Of a DNA stretch of 64,000 bases, positions 27,527 to 35,585 are shown one piece after another. The stretch spans positions 2,604,001 to 2,668,000 of the forward strand of contig NZ_CP017146.1 in NCBI RefSeq assembly GCF_009930795.1. The letters are read 5' to 3'. The first letter of the stretch is position 1; every line of letters begins with the position of its first letter. This DNA is from Marisediminicola antarctica (GTDB taxonomy: Bacteria > Actinomycetota > Actinomycetes > Actinomycetales > Microbacteriaceae). The notes below the pieces were generated by a model. It made no database searches. It worked only from the letters and a program-made list of their open reading frames with translations, and was not told where the DNA came from. Made by a program: the position numbers and the translations under genes.

Positions 27527-27825
27527 CCGGAGAGGTCCGTCGCCGAGTCGGTCATGTCTGATCCGCGGGACCGGTGCAGCAGGGTCGCGACGGCGAAGCC
27601 CATCGCCATCTCCACCGTCATCGCGGCGATCACGATGAGCAGCAGCACCTGGCCGTCCGGGGCGGGCGCGAGAAACCACCAGAAGGCGCCGGCCGCGAGG
27701 ATGACTCCGTTGAGCATCAGCTCGAGTCCCATCATGACCATCACGACCACCTGTTGGGACAGCGCACCATATAGGCCGACACAGAACAGCGCGGCGGCGA
27801 CGAGAAGAACGGCTTCGAGTGTCAT
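27523..27825 (-). CDS. nuoK: NuoK-like subunit
   Basis: This 100-aa, three-helix subunit is homologous to MrpC. Both conserved membrane glutamates are kept: MMGLELMLNGV in helix 2 and TVEMAMGFAV in helix 3. That suggests a working proton path in this part of the membrane arm. It overlaps nuoJ and nuoL by 4 bp each. Confidence 0.93.
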   Translation of the reverse strand: MTLEAVLLVAAALFCVGLYGALSQQVVVMVMMGLELMLNGVILAAGAFWWFLAPAPDGQVLLLIVIAAMTVEMAMGFAVATLLHRSRGSDMTDSATDLSG

Positions 27826-28385
27826 CGCCCGAGCCCTCCCCGCATCGGATCGTTCGGCGTGCCGCGCTTGAGGTCATCGCCCCAGCGGTCATACCGCCCG
27901 CGCGGGTTGGCGATCACGAGGCCGGCGATGATCGTGGCAAACAGCACGGGGCTGATGGTGAGCATCGCGAGCATCTTGGGCCCCATGATCGCCTCGCCGA
28001 GCGAGGCGGTGAGGTCGGCTGCGGGTGCACCCACGCGGGCGGGCCACGGGATGAGCAGGGCTCCCGCGGCCAGCAGCACGAAGGTTCCCACCGCCAGCAC
28101 CGCCGACCAGCGTTTGCTGTGGGTCATGTCCATCGGCATCAGGGCCGGGTTCATCCCCATGTACATCACCATGTAGACAGCCATGATCGCCATCTCCATA
28201 ACCATCATGAGAATCGTGATGATGCCGATGTACTCGAGACCGGCCATCACGAGCATGATCCCGACGGCGATGAACGAGACCGCGAGCGCGTAGGTGGCCC
28301 GCGCCATCGAGTCGACCACGAAGACCGCGACACCGGATGCCACGGACACGAACGCGAGCGCCCAGAACAGCAGGTCGACCAGCAT
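27822..28385 (-). CDS. nuoJ: NuoJ-like subunit, methionine-rich
   Basis: This 187-aa membrane subunit is in the NuoJ position and topology. The segment around residues 43-90 is strikingly methionine-rich (for example ILMMVMEMAIMAVYMVMYMG and then MPMDMTHSKRW), where ordinary NuoJ has a Tyr/Gly/Ala-rich helix. A run of Met at this density recalls Cu(I)/Ag(I)-binding membrane proteins, although that link is inference. The start is ATG 28385, 2 nt after nuoH. Confidence 0.86.
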   Translation of the reverse strand: MLVDLLFWALAFVSVASGVAVFVVDSMARATYALAVSFIAVGIMLVMAGLEYIGIITILMMVMEMAIMAVYMVMYMGMNPALMPMDMTHSKRWSAVLAVGTFVLLAAGALLIPWPARVGAPAADLTASLGEAIMGPKMLAMLTISPVLFATIIAGLVIANPRGRYDRWGDDLKRGTPNDPMRGGLGR

Positions 28386-28387
28386 CC

Positions 28388-29335
28388 TCAGCTCCCCACG
28401 GCGATGATCGCGACGACGAGCACCTGCAGGAGCGCCGCAGGCAGCACGATGATCCAGGCCACCTCGGCGAACCGGTCGGGGCGGATCGTGGGCACCCTGT
28501 GGCGGATCGCGACGAAGGCCGCGAGCACGAGCGCGGTCTTGACGATCGTCCAGAGCCAGTCGGGCAGCAGCGGACCCGCTCCACCGCCGAGGAAGAGCGG
28601 CACCGCGAACGCGGCGCCCGCAGCGAGCACCGCGTAGCGGCCGGTGAGGATGAGCAGCCTGTCGACGCCGGAGACGTCGGCGAGAAAACCGCCCGCAATG
28701 TCCCGCCCGGCACCCGTCGCGAACGGCCCCCAACTCGAGAAGGCGATGACGCTGCCGCAGAAGATGACGAACGCGACCGGCATCCAGATCACGAACCACA
28801 GGTCGTGCTGGGCCGCGACAACGTCGCCGACCCGCAGGCTGCGGGCGGCGACCGCCGGCGTGATCAGCGCAAACATCAGCGGCAGCTCATACGAGACAGC
28901 GAGCGACAGGAAGCGATAGCCCCCCACGAGCGCGTGCGCGCTGTTCGCCCCCCAGCCGATGAGCCAGAACAGCGCCCAGATCATGACGTCCATCGTGTTG
29001 AACCAGACGACGCCGACGTCGAGATCGGCGAGGGTCCACGGCCCGAGCGGGATGACCAGGATCTTGAGAATAGCGACAACCAGGAGGCCACCAGCACCGA
29101 TCCGCCACAGCAGCACATCGGCCGCGACGGTGACCTGTCGTCTCTGCCTCAGCAGCCGTGCCACCTGGGCGAACGGGGCACCCGCTCCTGAGCGGACCGG
29201 GCGACCGGCCGACCGGGCCACGAGCGCACCATTCAGCCCGGCTCCCGCGAGGGCGAACAACAGGAGGGCGAGCGGCGCCAGCACCGCCCAGGCCGGGCTG
29301 ACCTGCACGATGGGCTCAGTCATGAGAGTGCTCAT
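28388..29335 (-). CDS. nuoH: NuoH-like subunit lacking the quinone-loop acidic motif
   Basis: This 315-aa membrane subunit of the H/HyfC type is short for the family. WFNTMDVMIWALFWLIGWG and YRFLSLAVSYELPLMFALI match NuoH helices. The cytoplasmic loop that normally reads PFDLPEAE...GYHTEYSG is instead GPFATGAGRD...ADVSGVDRL, so the conserved glutamates lining the quinone cavity are missing. Starts at 29335 or 29323 are both possible; I took 29335. It overlaps the chimera gene upstream. Confidence 0.86.
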   Translation of the reverse strand: MSTLMTEPIVQVSPAWAVLAPLALLLFALAGAGLNGALVARSAGRPVRSGAGAPFAQVARLLRQRRQVTVAADVLLWRIGAGGLLVVAILKILVIPLGPWTLADLDVGVVWFNTMDVMIWALFWLIGWGANSAHALVGGYRFLSLAVSYELPLMFALITPAVAARSLRVGDVVAAQHDLWFVIWMPVAFVIFCGSVIAFSSWGPFATGAGRDIAGGFLADVSGVDRLLILTGRYAVLAAGAAFAVPLFLGGGAGPLLPDWLWTIVKTALVLAAFVAIRHRVPTIRPDRFAEVAWIIVLPAALLQVLVVAIIAVGS

Positions 29336-30500
29336 GGGTTTCTCTGAGAGCGGCGGTGTCGAGACCGAGGCCGGCGATGAGCAGGCGCGCGGTTCCGAGA
29401 TCCGTTCCGCGGAGCAGGTCGGGCAGGGCGTCGAGCGCGTCCTGCGCCTCCTGCGCCTCCTGCGCCCGATTGGCATCGTGCGCCGCGATCGGCCCCCCAC
29501 CGGGGATGGTCCCGGCCAGCTCAGCAGCCTCGCGGAGCCAGCCGATCAGGCGATGACGGATGCTGAGGTCCGCGCCGTCGTCGCGGGTCGCGGAGCCTGT
29601 GAGCTTCAGTCCCTTCAGCGACCAGCGCAGCAGCGTCGAGCGCTCGACGCGTCGGCGCAGCCGATCGAGTGCCGCGCCATGATCAGTGAGGTCCGCGCCC
29701 CGCAGCGAGTCATCACGCAGCCGGCGCGCGTTCTGCTCGGCAGCCTGCCAGCCGGCGAGTGCGAGTAGCTGCGAGGCCTGGTCGCAGAGCCGGATGATGC
29801 GCCGGCGAGCGTCCACGACATCCGTCATCGCTTGCTCCGACGCTTCCGTCGGTGCGGACGCCGCCTGGAGGATCCGGGCCTTGGCGCTCACGATCACGTC
29901 ACCCTGCAACACACAATCCACCACGAGGCCGGCCGGCCAGTGGGGCAGCACCGGACCGAGCGGAACGTTGAGCATGTCCATCTCGAGTCCATCGCGGTCG
30001 TCGCCTCCACCGGCCAGCGGGATGCCGCCGGGCATCGGCATGTCCATGGCTCCGTGATCCATGTCTCCGTGATCCATGTCCTCGTGATCCATGTCCTCGT
30101 GCGACATGCCTTCGTGCTCACCGGCATCCGGTGTCGGATCCTCGGCAGCGACGGGCTGGGATCTCGCGCGGGCGTCCTCGCGTTGCCGTGAATCGTCGAC
30201 GAGGTGCGCCACTGCTCCATCGAGCAGTGCCGGCAGCGCGGCTGCCGTGGTGACACTCACCCGGGTGCGTGGTCCCGGCAGCTGATTCCACACGAGATCG
30301 CATGCCGCCCGGAGCTCGTCGCCCGGTATCCCGCACACGGCGAGCAGGTCGGCGTCGGCCGGGGAGAGAGCGACACTCCAGCCTCGACGGCCGAGCTCGG
30401 CCTCGAGCAGCATCCGCGACTCGTCCGAGCCCGGCACCTCAACGACGAGGACACGCACGCTCGTGGAGGCCCACCGGGCGAGCACTGAGGTCACACCCAT
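29316..30500 (-). CDS. NuoB/NuoD-like chimeric protein with His/Met/Asp repeat, no cluster cysteines
   Basis: This 394-aa soluble protein stands where nuoB, C and D normally lie. Residues 14-83 look like NuoB (DADLLAVCGIPGDELRAACD, then VWNQLPGPRTRVSV), but the CC and other Fe-S ligands are gone. Residues 131-156 are a repeat built on HEDMDH and HGDMDH units, likely to bind metal. Residues 158-205 (GGIPLAGGGDDRDGL, VPLGPVLPHWPAGL, LQGDVIVSAKA) recall the start of NuoD, without its later motifs. The rest is helical. The ATG at 30500 overlaps nuoA by 10 bp. The relationship to NuoB and NuoD is my judgement from weak similarity plus position. Confidence 0.72.
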   Translation of the reverse strand: MGVTSVLARWASTSVRVLVVEVPGSDESRMLLEAELGRRGWSVALSPADADLLAVCGIPGDELRAACDLVWNQLPGPRTRVSVTTAAALPALLDGAVAHLVDDSRQREDARARSQPVAAEDPTPDAGEHEGMSHEDMDHEDMDHGDMDHGAMDMPMPGGIPLAGGGDDRDGLEMDMLNVPLGPVLPHWPAGLVVDCVLQGDVIVSAKARILQAASAPTEASEQAMTDVVDARRRIIRLCDQASQLLALAGWQAAEQNARRLRDDSLRGADLTDHGAALDRLRRRVERSTLLRWSLKGLKLTGSATRDDGADLSIRHRLIGWLREAAELAGTIPGGGPIAAHDANRAQEAQEAQDALDALPDLLRGTDLGTARLLIAGLGLDTAALRETHEHSHD

Positions 30501-30841
30501 CTCAGCGATCCTTCCCGCCAGGCCCACACGACTCCCACCATGAGCAACCCGAGGAAGACGAACATCTCGATGACTGCCGTGGGACCCTCGCTCGCCACGA
30601 CGACGGCCCAGGGGTACATGAACAACATCTCGACGTCGAAGGCGAGAAAGATGATCGTGAGCGGATACCAGCGAGCGTGGTAGCGGGACAGAGCGTGCTG
30701 TTCGGGCATCCAGCCGGACAGGAACGGCGTGGTCACGAGCGGCTCCGATGACACCGACGTTGTCCGGGCCACAAGGTAGAGCACGCCGATTCCGGCCAAT
30801 GCCGCTCCAAGGATCACTGCGACGCTGAGATAAGCCGACAC
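30491..30841 (-). CDS. nuoA: NuoA-like subunit, first gene of the operon
   Basis: This 116-aa, three-helix subunit has YPLTIIFLAFDVEMLFMYPWAVV, the diagnostic NuoA helix with its acidic residues. The loop that normally reads YECG (the redox-switch cysteine of ND3) is FLSGW here, so the cysteine is absent. The start is GTG 30841 with GAGGAGG just upstream. It opens the eight-gene, tightly overlapping operon. Confidence 0.92.
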   Translation of the reverse strand: MSAYLSVAVILGAALAGIGVLYLVARTTSVSSEPLVTTPFLSGWMPEQHALSRYHARWYPLTIIFLAFDVEMLFMYPWAVVVASEGPTAVIEMFVFLGLLMVGVVWAWREGSLRWV

Positions 30842-30949
30842 TGGTCCTCCTCATCGCCGTGCGCTCAGGGCAATTTATCAGCTACGAGAACCTGGCTGGG
30901 AAATACTCCCACCGTGGTGGCCTACGATCGTGCAAGCAAACAAGGGCGG

Positions 30950-31387
30950 ATGAACGGCGAAATGTTTCGGGTTATGGCAGGTGCACGACGGCAGCATGTC
31001 TCCGTCACCGCAATGATCGTCATTGCGGCCGTGCTGTTCGGAATCCTCGCTATGCACACGATGATCAGCTCAGCTGCTGCCCCGTCGGCCCATTCATCGG
31101 TCGCGACGGCGAACGCCGCGTCCGAGGACGGTGCGGCAGCGGCATCCGGATCTCACGAATTGCCGGCTGAAGCGGCCTGCTCCGCCAGTTGCATGCCGGA
31201 TTGGATGCTTGTCGGAATGGCGTGTGCAATCGGCGTTTTCGCGGTCCTTGTCGCGCTCCTGCGTCACAGACCGGATCTGCGGCGGCTGATGATTTTGCCC
31301 CTCGCACGTGTCATCCGCATTGCCGGCACTCGGGTCTCCGTGCCGCGGACACCATCACTGGAAGCCCTCTCGATCAGTCGAGTCTGA
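30950..31387 (+). CDS. DUF6153-like small membrane protein
   Basis: This protein of about 145 aa has an early membrane helix with the family phrase FGILAMHTM, an extracytoplasmic Ala/Ser-rich section ending in CSASCMPDWM, and a second helix (GMACAIGVFAVLVALL). The ATG at 30950 follows AAGGG; later in-frame ATGs at 30962 and 30974 are possible. DUF6153 proteins often sit near DUF305 and copper genes, as here. The Cys-x3-Cys-Met group could bind metal (inference). Confidence 0.65.
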   Translation: MNGEMFRVMAGARRQHVSVTAMIVIAAVLFGILAMHTMISSAAAPSAHSSVATANAASEDGAAAASGSHELPAEAACSASCMPDWMLVGMACAIGVFAVLVALLRHRPDLRRLMILPLARVIRIAGTRVSVPRTPSLEALSISRV

Positions 31388-31478
31388 TGTATCAGTCGCG
31401 CCCGCTCCCGGGTGCGATAGAGCGCCGTCTTTGCGGCACCCCCGATACATCCATTTCTACTGATTGGCACGATCACAC

Positions 31479-32078
31479 ATGTTCAACAAACGCATTCTCC
31501 TCGCCGTCGTCGGCGTTCTCGCCGCCTCCCTCACCCTCAGCGCCTGTTCTACGGGCACCTCGGACACCGGAAGCGACTCCCCCGGATCGTCATCCGACGC
31601 CGCCGCGACGTTCAACGACCAGGACGTCTCGTTCGCTCAATCCATGGTCGTGCACCACAGTCAGGCCATCGATATGGCGCAGGTGATTCTCGACAAAGAC
31701 GGCATCGAACCGCGCGTCACCGAACTCGCGCAGGACATCAAAGATGCCCAGGGGCCCGAGATCGAGCAGCTGAACGGTTTCCTCGAGCAGTGGGAAGCTC
31801 CGTCCGAGATGGAGGGCATGGACGGCATGGACGGCATGGACGGCATGGCCGGCACAATGTCGGAGCAGGACATGGCGGACCTGGAAACGGCGACCGGTAT
31901 CGAGGCGAGCCGGCTGTTCCTCGAGCAGATGACCGTGCACCACGAGGGCGCGGTGGAGATGGCGCAGGTGCAGGTTGATGAGGGCGAGGATCCGGATGCC
32001 ACGGCTCTCGCCCAGAAGATCATCGACGACCAGAACGCCGAGCTCGAGCTGATGGACGAGATTCTCGCGACGCTGTAA
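31479..32078 (+). CDS. DUF305 lipoprotein with two HH motifs
   Basis: This 199-aa lipoprotein (lipobox LSAC near residue 23) carries a double DUF305 fold. Each half has the motif: FAQSMVVHHSQAIDMAQ and FLEQMTVHHEGAVEMAQ. A GMDGMD repeat (nine-base units in DNA, 31816-31845) links them. DUF305 proteins are ferritin-like helical bundles frequently found in copper or silver resistance loci. The ATG at 31479 was chosen because the signal starts there. Confidence 0.88.
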   Translation: MFNKRILLAVVGVLAASLTLSACSTGTSDTGSDSPGSSSDAAATFNDQDVSFAQSMVVHHSQAIDMAQVILDKDGIEPRVTELAQDIKDAQGPEIEQLNGFLEQWEAPSEMEGMDGMDGMDGMAGTMSEQDMADLETATGIEASRLFLEQMTVHHEGAVEMAQVQVDEGEDPDATALAQKIIDDQNAELELMDEILATL

Positions 32079-32107
32079 GCGCCCGCGTCGAGTTCCGACG
32101 CCGCATC

Positions 32108-32139
32108 GGGGTCGCCGTGATTCAGCACGCGGCGACCCC
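32108..32139 (+). terminator. Terminator after the DUF305 gene
   Basis: A perfect 10-bp stem, GGGGTCGCCG (32108-32117) with CGGCGACCCC (32130-32139), and a 12-nt loop lie 30 bp past the DUF305 stop. It separates that gene from the BNR/Lgt pair downstream. Confidence 0.8.
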
Positions 32140-32188
32140 TCCCTCGCAGTCCGCACGCATCACGGTGCGTCGATTCCCAAGGATGACA

Positions 32189-33136
32189 ATGAAATCCACA
32201 GCACCACGACCATTCACTAGCTCGCTTACCACGCGCGTCGCCGCAATCGGCGTAATCACTCTCTCGCTCACGGCCTGCACCGGTTCGAATCCTCCTGGTG
32301 CGGGCGCGCCCGATTCTGAGATGCCGCCACAGTCCCAGCCCGCGGTATTCGGACATGTCCACGGTCTCGGCGTCGACTCTGTGACCGGTGTCGCCTATGC
32401 CGCGACCCACGGTGGCCTGTTCGAGCTTCCCCCTGCCGGTGCCACCCCGATCGCGGCCGCCGACCTCGGTGATCCGATTGCCGGTCGGGCCCAGGACACG
32501 ATGGGGTTCACGATCGATGGGCGGCAGATGTTCGGATCTGGACACCCCGATCCCGCTGAACAGTCCGCCACCCCGAACCTCGGTTTCATCACGAGTAATG
32601 ACAGCGCCCAGACCTGGCAGACACTGTCGCTCGGCGGCGAAGCCGACTTCCATGACATCGAGGTGGTCCGTGACGCAGCAGGCGCCCTGAGCGTCTATGC
32701 CGTCGATGCCCGCACCGGACAGATAACGACCAGCACTGACGGAGGAGTGACCTGGCACTCGGGCGCGGACGTCATCATGCGCGATCTCACTGCTGACCCA
32801 GCATCCGGCACCGTGTATGCGACCACCGAGCAAGGCCTCGCGGTGAGCGACGATGACGGCGCAACCTTCGAGGTCGATCCCGACGCGCCGGTGATGTACC
32901 TCATCGATTGGGTCGACGGCCCGTCGGCTGACGGACTAGTCGGAATCGACCCTGACGGAACCGTGTGGACGAGGATCGGCGCCGAGGACTGGCAGAAAAG
33001 AGGGTCGGTCTCCGGCGATGCCGAGGCCATGGCCTACTCCCCCGTCCCGCAACCCGTGCTGCTCGTGGCGGATGCGCGAGGCATCGTCACCAGCGACGAC
33101 TTCGGTGCCACCTGGCTGGCGGTGGTGGAACGATGA
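32189..33136 (+). CDS. Lipoprotein with BNR/Asp-box repeats (F510_1955-type)
   Basis: This 315-aa protein has a lipoprotein signal (LTAC near residue 29) and a beta-propeller with repeated Asp-box strings: SNDSAQTW, STDGGVTW, SDDDGATF and SDDFGATW. HVHGLGVD opens the propeller. Proteins of this type are annotated as glycosyl-hydrolase-like but lack obvious catalytic residues and often accompany DUF305 and Lgt in metal loci. The ATG at 32189 is placed after AAGG at 6 nt. Its stop overlaps the lgt start. Confidence 0.82.
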   Translation: MKSTAPRPFTSSLTTRVAAIGVITLSLTACTGSNPPGAGAPDSEMPPQSQPAVFGHVHGLGVDSVTGVAYAATHGGLFELPPAGATPIAAADLGDPIAGRAQDTMGFTIDGRQMFGSGHPDPAEQSATPNLGFITSNDSAQTWQTLSLGGEADFHDIEVVRDAAGALSVYAVDARTGQITTSTDGGVTWHSGADVIMRDLTADPASGTVYATTEQGLAVSDDDGATFEVDPDAPVMYLIDWVDGPSADGLVGIDPDGTVWTRIGAEDWQKRGSVSGDAEAMAYSPVPQPVLLVADARGIVTSDDFGATWLAVVER

Positions 33137-33993
33137 CGATGCTTCCGTTTCTGATCCCCAGCCCTGACATCAGCTACTTCGATCTGGGGCCGGTCCGCAT
33201 CCGTTTCTACGCCTTGTTCATCCTTGCCGGCATTGTGGCGGCAGCCTGGATCACATCTCGCCGGTTGAAGAAGGCCGGCGCCGACAGCGAGGCGGCCGTG
33301 GATGTCGTGATGTGGGCAGTCGTTTTCGGAATCGTTGGCGCTCGGATTTATCACGTGCTGACCCATCCGGCCGACTATTTCTTCCCCGGCGCAGATTTGC
33401 TGAGAACGCTCTACATCTGGGAAGGCGGCATCGCGATTTTCGGTGCCGTGACCTTCGGCGCCATCGGCATCTACATCGGAACGAGGCGTGCCGGAATCCC
33501 GTTCCTCGTCTACGCCGACGCCCTTGTTCCCGGACTGCTGCTGGCGCAGGCAATCGGACGACTCGGGAACTACTTCAACCAAGAACTGTTCGGCTCACCG
33601 ACGACGCTGCCCTGGGGGTTGCAGATCGACCAGACCAGCCCCGCTTTTCCGCCTGGGCTTGCGGCAGACACCCTGTTCCACCCCCTGTTCCTCTACGAAC
33701 TGTTGTGGAACCTCATCGGCGTCGGCGTGATTCTGCTCGCGTCGCGACACAAAGCAATCGGCAGCGGAGTCGCGCTCGGCACCTACCTGATCTGGTACGG
33801 CATCGGTCGGGCCTGGTTTGAGTCGTTCCGCCTCGACCCGACCGAACTGGAGGTCTTCGGCATCAAGGCGAACATCATCACCGCCGTCATCGCCGCCGCC
33901 GTGGGAATCACGCTCATCGTCATCCGGAATCGGCGCGAGACGGCGCATCCGGATGCGCCCTTGCCGGGCGCGACGGGAGCCATCCCGAGATAA
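33133..33993 (+). CDS. lgt: Prolipoprotein diacylglyceryl transferase, accessory copy
   Basis: This 286-aa membrane enzyme transfers diacylglycerol to the lipobox cysteine of prolipoproteins. Motifs: IRFYALFILAGI, YIWEGGIAIFGA and the signature GRLGNYFNQELFG (142-154). It is translationally coupled (ATGA) to the BNR lipoprotein gene and close to a DUF305 lipoprotein. Its position in an accessory metal block suggests a second Lgt serving local lipoproteins beside a housekeeping copy elsewhere (inference). Confidence 0.93.
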   Translation: MTMLPFLIPSPDISYFDLGPVRIRFYALFILAGIVAAAWITSRRLKKAGADSEAAVDVVMWAVVFGIVGARIYHVLTHPADYFFPGADLLRTLYIWEGGIAIFGAVTFGAIGIYIGTRRAGIPFLVYADALVPGLLLAQAIGRLGNYFNQELFGSPTTLPWGLQIDQTSPAFPPGLAADTLFHPLFLYELLWNLIGVGVILLASRHKAIGSGVALGTYLIWYGIGRAWFESFRLDPTELEVFGIKANIITAVIAAAVGITLIVIRNRRETAHPDAPLPGATGAIPR

Positions 33994-34020
33994 ACCGAAT
34001 CACAGGTGGCCTGTAGTCGG

Positions 34021-34611
34021 CTAGGGGCTCGCCTCGAACTCCGGAACGGGTCGCTCGTCAGCCTCGTCCGGCGTCGTGACTACGCCGTTCTCCTCGATGT
34101 CTTCGATGAGCCAGGTCATCTCGGCGATCTCCTTGCGCTGCGCCTCGATGATGTCATCCGCGAGTTCGCGGACCCGGACGTCGTCGATGTCGGCGCGTTC
34201 GCTGGTCAGGATCGCGATCGAGTGGTGTGGGATCATGCCCTTCATGTACGCCTGGTCGTCCACGAACACCTGCGACCGGGACAGGCCGAGCGCCACGCTT
34301 CCCAAAACCAGTGCGCCCAGGATGATCGCGACGTTGATCTTGACGTTTTTGTACATCATCGCCCACATGAAGCTCAACATGATGATCGCCATGGCGGCGC
34401 CCATCAGCAGGGCCATGTAGACGCGTTCCTCGCTCCAACGCACGTGGTCAATGCTGAACGAATTGGTATAGGTGAGCACGAACATCACCACGGTGGAGGT
34501 GGCGATCATGGCACCGAAAATCAGGTACATGCGTCGTTCGCGCCGGCGGGCGTTCGTCTCACTGTTATCGCTGTCGGACTGGACTGTTCGATCCTCGTTC
34601 TGTGAACTCAT
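34021..34611 (-). CDS. Membrane-anchored DUF305 protein
   Basis: This 196-aa protein has three membrane segments (residues 27-45, 66-85, 91-108) followed by a DUF305 motif, DDQAYMKGMIPHHSIAILTSERA, and a helix ending EIAEMTWLIEDIE. It lacks a signal peptide beyond the helices. DUF305 is linked to copper and other soft-metal stress. The ATG at 34611 has AAAGG 7 nt upstream. It has its own promoter. Confidence 0.88.
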   Translation of the reverse strand: MSSQNEDRTVQSDSDNSETNARRRERRMYLIFGAMIATSTVVMFVLTYTNSFSIDHVRWSEERVYMALLMGAAMAIIMLSFMWAMMYKNVKINVAIILGALVLGSVALGLSRSQVFVDDQAYMKGMIPHHSIAILTSERADIDDVRVRELADDIIEAQRKEIAEMTWLIEDIEENGVVTTPDEADERPVPEFEASP

Positions 34612-34641
34612 GGTCAGGCCTTTCCGTCGCTCTCCGTTGTG

Positions 34642-34715
34642 GGAGGACTCCTCCGATGTCGTTGTGCTTGTGGCAGGAACTCAGAATTTTAGGCGAGAGG
34701 AGCCTTGCATTTCAA
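34642..34715 (-). promoter_or_regulatory. Promoter and palindrome upstream of the membrane DUF305 gene
   Basis: On the minus strand, TTGAAA (34710-34715) and TAAAAT (34686-34691) form a -35/-10 pair with an 18-bp spacer. A palindrome, GGAGGA-C-TCCTCC (34642-34654), lies about 25-40 bp past the expected start of transcription and may be a repressor site. Confidence 0.55.
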
Positions 34716-34862
34716 GCAGGTTGTGGGCGCTGGCCATCGCGACTCGGTCGGAGGCCCTGTCACGATTCCGGGGTCGCAACTACGTCCACAGGGGACAGAG
34801 CCGACTCGATGGAGCGCGAGGATTCGTGGCCATCGCCGAGACCCGCCATCGCATGTGTACGC

Positions 34863-35585
34863 TCAGCGGCCGAAAAAGTCACCGAGCCCAGGAAGGTTGA
34901 AATCGGATCCGAATTCGCTCAGCTGATCTCCCAAGCCCGAGACGGTTTCGCCCGCGCTGGCCGCCAACTCGCCCATGCCCCCGGTGAGGCCCTCGAGGTC
35001 GATGCCGCTCGCCAGGGCGTCGAAATCGACTCCGAAGTTCGCCGCTTGCTCGAGGAGGGGGCCAGCGACGGAGCTGACGACGGCTCCGCCGGCAACCGCG
35101 GCAAGAACACCGCCTGCGGCTAGTCCCGCTCCCGCGGCCGCGCCGCCCAAAAGCGCTCCACCGCCGATGCCGCCGGCCGAGCGCGCATTGTGTCCTCCGG
35201 CGCGGGCGAGGAGGCCTTGGAGGGTGCCGGGGCGGCTGGCCTCCGTTCGGGCGGCCGCACGTGCGAGGTCGTTGGCACCTGAGGTGCCGGGACGCTCGTG
35301 GGCGGGGAGTTCTGCGCGCATCCGCTGTTGGATCTGATTGCGCTGCGGTGGGGTGAGGCGCTCGAATGCCTCGCGGTGCACCTGCTCGATCTGGTGCGGG
35401 TCGGCGGTTTGCAGGAGGTAGTCGTAGCGAGCGATCGCCGCCCGATCGGCGTTGTCGATCGCCCCGGATGTCGCGGCGGAATCGGGTCGACGAGGCTGCG
35501 GAGAGTGCGCGCGTGGCTCGTCCGGGCGGCCGTATGAGTCGAGGGCCCTCTGAGCGAAGCCGGTGAGTTTGGAGAACATGCTCAC
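34863..35585 (-). CDS. Uncharacterised Gly/Ala-rich protein coupled to TerC
   Basis: This 240-aa protein begins MFSKLTGFAQRALDSYGRPD after a GTG-AGC start that overlaps the TerC stop (GTGA). Residues 45-100 are helical (ARYDYLLQTADPHQIEQVHREAFERL). Residues 135-170 form a glycine/alanine-rich hydrophobic stretch (ALLGGAAAGAGLAAGGVLAAVAGGAVVSS) like a membrane hairpin. The tail is acidic. I do not recognise a function. Its coupling to TerC suggests a partner in Mn2+ or stress-related membrane work. Confidence 0.75.
   Translation of the reverse strand: MSMFSKLTGFAQRALDSYGRPDEPRAHSPQPRRPDSAATSGAIDNADRAAIARYDYLLQTADPHQIEQVHREAFERLTPPQRNQIQQRMRAELPAHERPGTSGANDLARAAARTEASRPGTLQGLLARAGGHNARSAGGIGGGALLGGAAAGAGLAAGGVLAAVAGGAVVSSVAGPLLEQAANFGVDFDALASGIDLEGLTGGMGELAASAGETVSGLGDQLSEFGSDFNLPGLGDFFGR

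Noticed and set aside
29440-29475. Nine-base repeats in the 3' end of the chimera gene as a possible repeat array
   Set aside because: They simply encode a short AQE repeat within the coding frame.
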